A stretch of DNA of 35,446 nucleotides. It comes from an uncultured Gemmatimonadota bacterium (GTDB lineage Bacteria; Gemmatimonadota; Gemmatimonadetes; Gemmatimonadales; GWC2-71-9). Shown here piece by piece: positions 30,800 to 35,446 of this stretch (positions within the stretch are counted from its first letter, which is position 1; each line of letters begins with the position of its first letter). The stretch lies in contig CAMLHP010000004.1 in NCBI GenBank assembly GCA_946479805.1, positions 1 through 35,446 on the forward strand, read 5' to 3'. The translations under genes and the position numbers were made by a program. The notes beneath the pieces were generated by a model. The model was not told the origin of the DNA, made no database searches, and saw only the letters and a program-made list of their open reading frames with translations.

Positions 30800-31174
30800 G
30801 TGCAACCGGCCCCGACGCTTCACAGCATCGCGGTGTTCTCGCTCGACATTGCCCGGGCCGTCAATTTCTACCGCGACATCCTCCGCCTGCCGGTGGTTCG
30901 GCAGGGATCATTCGGCGCCGAGTTCCTGGAGGAACGGCCCCACCTGAGCGTGCATCCCGCCATACATCCCGATGCGAAGAAACTGGTGGGCCGCGATACC
31001 GGGCTCACCTTTCACGTACCCGACCTGCTCCACTTCTGCGGTGAGCTTCACGAGAAGGGCGTCCGGTTCATCACCGAGCCCACCCGCCAGTCGTGGGGCG
31101 TCATGGCGATGATCACCGATCCCGACGGCAACGTCATCGCGCTCTGGGACGACAAGGTCCCGGAGGAAGAGTGA
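30800..31174 (+). CDS. VOC-superfamily (glyoxalase/bleomycin-resistance-like) protein
   Basis: 124 residues from the GTG at 30800, directly abutting the previous stop. LHSIAVFSLDIARAVNFYRD opens the first beta-alpha-beta unit, LTFHVPDLLHFCGELHEKGV the second, and MAMITDPDGNVIALWDD gives the typical turn (DPDGN). Candidate metal ligands are a His in LHSIAV, a His in TFHVPD and a late acidic residue. The small size and single domain fit the dimeric VOC group. It overlaps the threonine aldolase start by GTGA. Confidence 0.88.
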   Translation: MQPAPTLHSIAVFSLDIARAVNFYRDILRLPVVRQGSFGAEFLEERPHLSVHPAIHPDAKKLVGRDTGLTFHVPDLLHFCGELHEKGVRFITEPTRQSWGVMAMITDPDGNVIALWDDKVPEEE

Positions 31175-32214
31175 GCGCTTCCGGTTCGTTCGCCAGCGAC
31201 AACACCGCCGGCGCCCATCCGGAGGTGCTGGCCGCGATGGCCCGGGTCAACACCGGCCACGCTCCCGCCTACGGCTACGACGAACACTCCGAACGCACCC
31301 GCCTTCTGCTCCGCCGGGCCCTGGGCGACTCGGCCCAGCCGTTCTTCGTGTTCGGCGGGACCGGCGCCAATGTCACCGCACTCGATGCGGTGCTTCTGCC
31401 GCAGGAAGCCGTCATCACCGCTGCCACGGCTCACATCCACGTGGATGAATGCGGCGCACCTGAACGCCATGTCGGCTGCAAGGTGCTGCCGGTCGAGACT
31501 CCGGACGGCAAGCTCACGCCGGCGCTGGTCGCACCCCACATCAAGGGCGTCGGCTTCGAGCACCACTCGCAGCCCCGGGTCATCTCCATTTCCCAGAGCA
31601 CCGAGTACGGTACGGTGTACACGCCGGGGGAGCTCGAGGAGCTGAGCGACTTCGCCCATAGCCACCGCCTGCTGCTTCATGTGGACGGCGCCCGGCTGGC
31701 CAATGCCGCGGCTTCTCTCGACGTGCCGATCAAGGCCATCACCAGCGACGCGGGAATCGACCTGCTGTCACTCGGTGCCACCAAGAATGGCGCCGTGGGT
31801 GCGGAGGCGGTGGTGTTCTTCCGGGAGGAGCCGGCCAGGCGCTTCAAGTACGTGCGGAAGCAGGGAATGCAACTCCCCTCCAAGATGCGCTACGTGGCGG
31901 CCCAGTTCGAGGCGCTATTCACCGACGACCTCTGGCGCCGGAACGCGGCCCACGCCAACGCCATGGCCCGCCGCCTGGCGGACGGCGTCCGCGACGTGCC
32001 CGGAATCACCATCACCCAGCGGGTGCAGGCCAACGCCGTGTTCGCCACCCTGCCGAAGAAGTGGATCGCTCCCCTGCAGGAGAAGTTCTTCTTCTATGTA
32101 TGGGACGAGGCGACCAGCGAGGTTCGGTGGATGACGAGCTGGGATACCAGGCCTGAAGAAGTGGATGGTTTTGTCGCCCAGGTGAAGGGTGACAGTCGAC
32201 CACGTGAAGAGTGA
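31171..32214 (+). CDS. Low-specificity L-threonine aldolase
   Basis: 347 residues from the GTG at 31171 (VSASGSFASDNTAGAHPEVL), overlapping the VOC stop. Fold-type I PLP enzyme cleaving L-threonine or allo-threonine to glycine and acetaldehyde. Markers: FASDNTAGAHPEVLAAMA, YGYDEHSERTRLLLRRAL, FVFGGTGANVTALDAVL, HIHVDECGAPERHVGCK, LLLHVDGARLANAAASLDVP (Asp to PLP nitrogen), LSLGATKNGAVGAEAVVF (Schiff-base Lys in the TKNG context), and YVRKQGMQLPSKMRYVAAQF. The last codons (KGDSRPREE) come from the 7-base repeat, which supplies the TGA stop. Confidence 0.93.
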   Translation: MSASGSFASDNTAGAHPEVLAAMARVNTGHAPAYGYDEHSERTRLLLRRALGDSAQPFFVFGGTGANVTALDAVLLPQEAVITAATAHIHVDECGAPERHVGCKVLPVETPDGKLTPALVAPHIKGVGFEHHSQPRVISISQSTEYGTVYTPGELEELSDFAHSHRLLLHVDGARLANAAASLDVPIKAITSDAGIDLLSLGATKNGAVGAEAVVFFREEPARRFKYVRKQGMQLPSKMRYVAAQFEALFTDDLWRRNAAHANAMARRLADGVRDVPGITITQRVQANAVFATLPKKWIAPLQEKFFFYVWDEATSEVRWMTSWDTRPEEVDGFVAQVKGDSRPREE

Positions 32215-32270
32215 CAAGTGATAGGTGAACGGGATCAGCTCACCTGTCACCTTTCACCCTTCACCTTTCA
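32181..32270. repeat. 7-base repeats forming a 12-bp inverted pair at a convergent junction
   Basis: Units such as GTGAAGG GTGACAG, GTGAAGA GTGACAA GTGATAG GTGAACG, then the opposite sense CACCTGTCACCTTTCACCC TTCACCTTTCA. GGTGAAGGGTGA (32181-32192) is perfectly complementary to TCACCCTTCACC (32254-32265). The stops of the threonine aldolase (32212-32214) and of the HExxH gene (32261-32263, minus strand) both lie within it. Confidence 0.85.
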
Positions 32271-32710
32271 AGTATCTCCATCGCTTCCCGGTCGCCGCGC
32301 ATGGCATCCTCGACTATCTGCCCCTGCTGCTCCATCCCGTATTCCCTGAAGGGCTTCCCCGGCTCACTGCGCCAGTCGTAGGGGTTCGTGGCCAGGCCCA
32401 TTCGGTGCAGCTGATAGCGTGCCTGCTCCCAGAAGCCGCGGGCGTAGTACACCAGGGGGCCCCACTCGCGATACTGCCGCACGTGCATCAGCTCGTGGGC
32501 CAGCAGGGCCACGTCGCTGCGGCGGCTCGATGGGAGGAAGATCCTGTGGCCCAGTGCCACGGGGCGGCCGCGTGAACACCAGAGAACCACGCCGAGCGTG
32601 GCGTCAGCCTCATCGCAATGAACTGCTACCTCCGACGGGCCGATGCCATCCAGCAGCCAGGCCAGCGATTGCATTTCGGCCGGGCTGAACGCCGAGCCGC
32701 TGGCGGTCAT
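32261..32710 (-). CDS. Small HExxH putative metallopeptidase (DUF4157-like)
   Basis: 149 residues. VALLAHELMHVRQYREWGPL contains a zincin motif His72-Glu73-x-x-His76, and RYQLHRMGLATNPYDWRSEP follows, where a third ligand would be expected in DUF4157/M48-like proteins. LGHRIFLPSSRRSDVALLAH is the strand before the active helix. There is no signal peptide and the protein is short, so it is a minimal domain; it may be a peptidase or an inactive relative. The ATG overlaps the AI-2E-type permease stop (ATGA on the minus strand). The stop lies in the 7-base repeat. Confidence 0.78.
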   Translation of the reverse strand: MTASGSAFSPAEMQSLAWLLDGIGPSEVAVHCDEADATLGVVLWCSRGRPVALGHRIFLPSSRRSDVALLAHELMHVRQYREWGPLVYYARGFWEQARYQLHRMGLATNPYDWRSEPGKPFREYGMEQQGQIVEDAMRGDREAMEILER

Positions 32711-33870
32711 GCTGTGGCGGGAGCTTCAGTGGAGTCGTTCTCCACCGGACTGGTCCGCTTGCCCAGGAACTCGCCGATGGCGCGCAACGGCTCGACCCTG
32801 TCGCAGATCGTCTTGATGACGGCCAGAATGGGTACGGCCATGATGGCGCCGGGCACGCCCCAGAGAAACCACCAGAACATGATTCCCGTGAACACTGCCA
32901 CGGTGTTGAGCGACATACGGTCGGCCATCACGTGCGGGGTGATGAGGTACGACTCGATGAAGTTGAGCCCGACAAACACCGCCGGCGCGGCGAGAGCGTG
33001 CCCGGTGGACTCGAACGTCACCAGGCCCGCTATCAGCAGGATGGCGGCGTTGATCAGCGGGCCGATGTATGGAATGAAGTTGAGCATGCCGGCCAGCACA
33101 CCCCAGAGTGCGGGATTGGGGAGGCCGATGATGGCGGCTGCGATGCCGGTGGCGGTGCCCAGCGAGACGTGGATGATGGTGGACGTCAGCATGTAGCTGG
33201 AGATCTGCTCCTCGGTTTCCCGGGCGATCGTCACCGCCATTCGCTTGTCGCTGATGCGCGGCAGCACCTCGACCAGTTTTCGCAGGAACAGGTCGCCAGC
33301 GGCCAGCAGGAAATAGGTGAGGAAGAGCACCGTGATTATCGCGCCCACCATGCTGGCGGTGCTGCCGAAGATCCGGCTTCCAAGGCTCCGGGTTTGGACT
33401 GCGACGGTCTCCTTACTCTCGCCACCCATCGCAGTGGCCTCCTCCACCGACTCCGCTGCCTCGCTCATCCTGGCCACCGGAGCCTTGAGTCGCTCCAGCC
33501 GGGTGCGCACCTTCTCCATCGAGGCGGGCGCGTTCTCAATCCATGATGCGGCAGGTGCAGCGAGGTTGTAGACGGCAACGCCGCCCGCTCCCACCAGCGT
33601 CAGCATCAGCAGCGCGGCACCTACCGATTCTCGCAGGCGCAGCCGCTGCTTGATCCAGCGCACCACCGGCGTCAGCAGAAAGTCGAGCAGCAGCGCCACC
33701 GCGACGGGAAGGAAGAAGGCCCGGGCGAAGTAGAGGGTATAGACCACGGCCAGCAGAAGGAGGCCGGCCAGCAGGAAGGTCCGGACGCTGGCGCTCTCGC
33801 CCAGCCCGCCGACCAGGGCGGGCAGGTCGGGTGGCGACTCCTCCTGGGGGCGGTGTTCGTCGTCCGGCAT
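32707..33870 (-). CDS. AI-2E (TqsA/PerM) family membrane protein
   Basis: 387 residues. N-terminal acidic, Pro-rich cytoplasmic stretch, then spans around FLLAGLLLLAVVYTLYFARA, FLPVAVALLLDFLLTPVV and VGAALLMLTLVGAGGVAVY. A large soluble loop (about 110-170; APASMEKVRTRLERLKAPVA) follows, then a bundle of spans with the family block LWGVLAGMLNFIPYIGPLIN and FVGLNFIESYLITPHVMADR, plus FWWFLWGVPGAIMAVPILAV. Members export AI-2 (TqsA) or act as Na+/H+ antiporters; most are uncharacterised. It is co-transcribed with the HExxH gene and divergent from the acyltransferase. Confidence 0.92.
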   Translation of the reverse strand: MPDDEHRPQEESPPDLPALVGGLGESASVRTFLLAGLLLLAVVYTLYFARAFFLPVAVALLLDFLLTPVVRWIKQRLRLRESVGAALLMLTLVGAGGVAVYNLAAPAASWIENAPASMEKVRTRLERLKAPVARMSEAAESVEEATAMGGESKETVAVQTRSLGSRIFGSTASMVGAIITVLFLTYFLLAAGDLFLRKLVEVLPRISDKRMAVTIARETEEQISSYMLTSTIIHVSLGTATGIAAAIIGLPNPALWGVLAGMLNFIPYIGPLINAAILLIAGLVTFESTGHALAAPAVFVGLNFIESYLITPHVMADRMSLNTVAVFTGIMFWWFLWGVPGAIMAVPILAVIKTICDRVEPLRAIGEFLGKRTSPVENDSTEAPATA

Positions 33871-33880
33871 GGAGGTAAGG

Positions 33881-33886
33881 TATAAT
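33881..33886 (+). promoter_or_regulatory. Candidate -10 box TATAAT for the acyltransferase
   Basis: A perfect TATAAT at 33881-33886 on the + strand, between the divergent starts at 33870 (-) and 33938 (+). The best -35 is poor (TTCGTC, 33856-33861, 19-base spacing), so the promoter may need activation. The 8-base array at 33896-33934 would fall in the transcribed leader. Confidence 0.5.
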
Positions 33887-33895
33887 CAGGTCGGC

Positions 33896-33934
33896 CATAC
33901 TCCACACTCCCACACTCCGACACTCCCACACTCG
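33896..33934 (+). repeat. 8-base repeat (C/G)ACACTCC in the acyltransferase leader
   Basis: CATACTC, then CACACTCC, CACACTCC, GACACTCC, CACACTCG: four 8-base units at 33903-33934. It lies between the -10 candidate and the ATG at 33938, so ribosome binding would involve the repeat; no purine-rich site is visible. Confidence 0.85.
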
Positions 33935-33937
33935 GTA

Positions 33938-34675
33938 ATGCCTCACATCTGGGCCGTAATCGCCACTCTCTGGACCTGGACCATGCTGGTGCTGCTTTTC
34001 CTGGCGGCACTGCCCTTGATGGCACTTGCCCGGCTCCTGCTGGGGCCGTTCGACAAGGGGCACTACGTGGCCGGAAGGATTTTCCGGATTGCCGGGGCCA
34101 CCAGCGCCCGGATCAACCCGCTCTGGAGGTTCACCTGGTCAGGGCCGGTGCCCGCGAATCCGCGGCGGCCCTACGTCGTAGTGTCGAATCACGAGTCCAC
34201 TGCCGACATCATGCTCATCAGCCACCTGCCGTGGGAAATGAAGTGGCTGGCGAAGCGGGAGATGTTCCGGATCCCGGTGATGGGCTGGCTCATGTGGCTG
34301 GCCGGCGACATCGGTGTGCGCCGGGGTTCGGCCCGGAGCGCAGTCGAAGCGATGCGCGAGTGCCGGACCCGGCTGGAGAAGAAGGTATCAGTGATGATTT
34401 TCCCGGAAGGCACCCGATCCGCCACGGAAGACCTGCTTCCATTCAAGGACGGCGCCTTCCGGCTGGCGGTCGACACCCAGCTGCCGATCCTGCCACTGGC
34501 GCTGGCTGGCACCCGGGACGCCCTGCCCAAGCGGGGATTCGTGATGAACCGGGCGCGGGCCCACGTCCGGATCCTGGAGCCAGTCGAAACCGCTGGCATG
34601 ACAAACGCCGATGTGCCGGCGCTCAGGGATCGCGTTCGCGATGCCATCGAGCGCGCGAGACAGGAGCTGAGGTAG
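33938..34675 (+). CDS. PlsC-type 1-acyl-glycerol-3-phosphate acyltransferase
   Basis: 245 residues from the ATG at 33938 (MPHIWAVIATLWTWTMLVLL); the longer frame from 33869 is translated repeat. Inner-membrane enzyme of phospholipid synthesis, adding the second acyl chain to lysophosphatidate. N-terminal spans about 5-35. Motif I VVVSNHESTADIML (NHX4D) gives the catalytic His/Asp; motif II KREMFRIPVMGWLM; motif III VMIFPEGTRS binds the glycerol phosphate; motif IV LPILPLALAGTRD. The last codons and the TAG stop belong to the 9-base GAGGTAGAA array that follows. Could act on other lyso-lipids. Confidence 0.92.
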   Translation: MPHIWAVIATLWTWTMLVLLFLAALPLMALARLLLGPFDKGHYVAGRIFRIAGATSARINPLWRFTWSGPVPANPRRPYVVVSNHESTADIMLISHLPWEMKWLAKREMFRIPVMGWLMWLAGDIGVRRGSARSAVEAMRECRTRLEKKVSVMIFPEGTRSATEDLLPFKDGAFRLAVDTQLPILPLALAGTRDALPKRGFVMNRARAHVRILEPVETAGMTNADVPALRDRVRDAIERARQELR

Positions 34676-34722
34676 AAGAGGTAGAACAGGTGGAAGAGGT
34701 GGAAGAGGTAGAAGAGGGGAAC
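34669..34722 (+). repeat. 9-base repeat GAGGTAGAA at the acyltransferase stop
   Basis: Six units: GAGGTAGAA twice (34669-34686), CAGGTGGAA, GAGGTGGAA, GAGGTAGAA, GAGGGGAAC. The acyltransferase TAG (34673-34675) is within the first unit. It fills nearly the whole 64-base gap before the DPP-IV-type gene, so its purine-rich units could also serve as ribosome-binding sites. Confidence 0.9.
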
Positions 34723-34739
34723 CTGAGAGGGAGATTTTC

Positions 34740-35446
34740 ATGCGTCGCATCATGAGCCTGACCATTGCCGTCCTGCTACTGCCGATGGCGTCGGCCGCTG
34801 CCCAGCAGCTTCCCGCCCCTGTCGATTCGATGATGCATCGGCTGTTTGCGTCGCGGGAGTTTGCCGGCCAGCGATTCGGCCCGGCGCGATGGATCGAGGA
34901 AGGCGCCGCATACACCACGGTGGAACGCTCGGAGGAGGTCGAGGGCGCCAGCGACATCGTGCGCTACGAGACGGCCACCGGCAACCGCAGCGTCCTGGTG
35001 TCCGCCTCGGCGCTGATACCCGAGGGCGACAGCACGGCGCTCGGTTTCGACAACTATGTCTGGTCGCCCGACAACTCCAGGCTGCTGCTCTTCACCAACA
35101 CCGAACGGGTCTGGCGCCAGAACAGCCGGGGCGACTACTGGGTGCTGGATCGTAACAGCGGGCGGCTGCAGCAGCTGGGTGGCGACGCCGACCAATCCAC
35201 CCTGATGTACGCCAAGTTCTCGCCCCAGGGCGACCGGGTGGCATATGTAATGAAGGGCGACATCTACGTTGAGCGGCTGTCCGACGGCAACATCACCCGG
35301 CTCACCACCGGCGCCGATTCGCTCCATGTAAACGGCATGAGCGACTGGGTGTACGAGGAAGAGTTCGGGCTTAGTGACGGATTCCGATGGTCCCCCGATG
35401 GCGAGCGGATCGCCTTCTGGCACTTTGACATGACCGGCGTGGGCAC
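34740..35446 (+). CDS. Dipeptidyl-peptidase IV-type S9B peptidase, N-terminal part (runs off window)
   Basis: 235 residues visible from the ATG at 34740 with a Sec signal (MRRIMSLTIAVLLLPMASAA). The beta-propeller domain has blade-like repeats: YVWSPDNSRLLLFTNTERVW, YAKFSPQGDRVAYVMKGDIY, FRWSPDGERIAFWHF. The DPP-IV hallmark DWVYEEEFG is present; its Glu pair binds the substrate's free N-terminus. The catalytic Ser/Asp/His domain lies beyond the window. The likely role is periplasmic cleavage of X-Pro or X-Ala dipeptides from peptides, feeding amino-acid use. Confidence 0.93.
   Translation, partial: MRRIMSLTIAVLLLPMASAAAQQLPAPVDSMMHRLFASREFAGQRFGPARWIEEGAAYTTVERSEEVEGASDIVRYETATGNRSVLVSASALIPEGDSTALGFDNYVWSPDNSRLLLFTNTERVWRQNSRGDYWVLDRNSGRLQQLGGDADQSTLMYAKFSPQGDRVAYVMKGDIYVERLSDGNITRLTTGADSLHVNGMSDWVYEEEFGLSDGFRWSPDGERIAFWHFDMTGVG

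Noticed and set aside
32181..32270. Tandem repeats as a CRISPR array
   Set aside because: Units are 7 bases, contiguous and degenerate with no spacers; no cas genes.

Overview
This is a GC-rich, gene-dense chromosomal window. It comes from a Gram-negative (diderm) bacterium, shown by an RND pump with a lipoprotein adaptor, a TonB-dependent receptor and several lipoproteins. The house style is a PknB-type kinase fused to membrane segments and TPRs, a type 2 NADH dehydrogenase, tryptophan 2,3-dioxygenase, an S9B dipeptidyl peptidase and many GTG starts overlapping the previous stop. That suggests Gemmatimonadota or a close relative. This is an inference from gene style; no marker gene is present. 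I saw no rRNA, tRNA, CRISPR, prophage or intact transposon.

Layout. 1-835 (-): N-terminal part of an ABC exporter. 935-5304 (+): RND efflux adaptor and pump. 5305-8141: a patchwork of intergenic repeats, a Uma2-type nuclease, a degraded membrane-protein fragment, a VapBC module with a readable promoter and operator, and a 71-residue BFD-like iron-sulfur protein. 8142-15494 (+): TPR-linked Ser/Thr kinase, GAF histidine kinase, small secreted His/Cys protein and TonB receptor, ending in a strong hairpin. 15507-18195 (-): two paralogous HX4H lipoproteins and a multi-GAF protein. 18410-19087 (+): L,D-transpeptidase-like protein. 19144-22627 (-): MFS carrier, LOG-family protein and class-V PLP enzyme. 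22746-30388 (+): a tightly coupled run of eleven genes (small basic protein, NDH-2, QueG, VOC, DAO-type oxidase, GDSL hydrolase, tryptophan dioxygenase, YfiT/DinB, MgtC, GNAT, DUF4112). 30491-32214 (+): small protein, VOC, threonine aldolase. 32261-33870 (-): HExxH protein and AI-2E-type permease. 33938-34675 (+): PlsC-type acyltransferase. 34740-end (+): start of a DPP-IV-type peptidase.

The most unusual signal is not a protein. The window is peppered with short degenerate tandem repeats of 7, 8 or 9 bases, different in sequence from place to place. They sit at gene ends and often contain the stop codon itself (Uma2, L,D-transpeptidase, MFS, threonine aldolase, HExxH protein, acyltransferase). 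At two convergent junctions the repeats form inverted pairs holding both stop codons. Two arrays lie inside an open GDSL gene. Alongside them are three copies of a CCCTGAGCG...GAAGGGG element and three tracts of a 'ttcgtg/ctccgtgg' intergenic repeat.

The best candidate for an undescribed protein system is 12865-16534. A small secreted His/Cys protein and a TonB receptor with a GDEHGP plug motif face two lipoproteins sharing HX4H...GPY, with a sensor kinase immediately upstream. A periplasmic or outer-membrane metal-handling locus is a reasonable but untested hypothesis.
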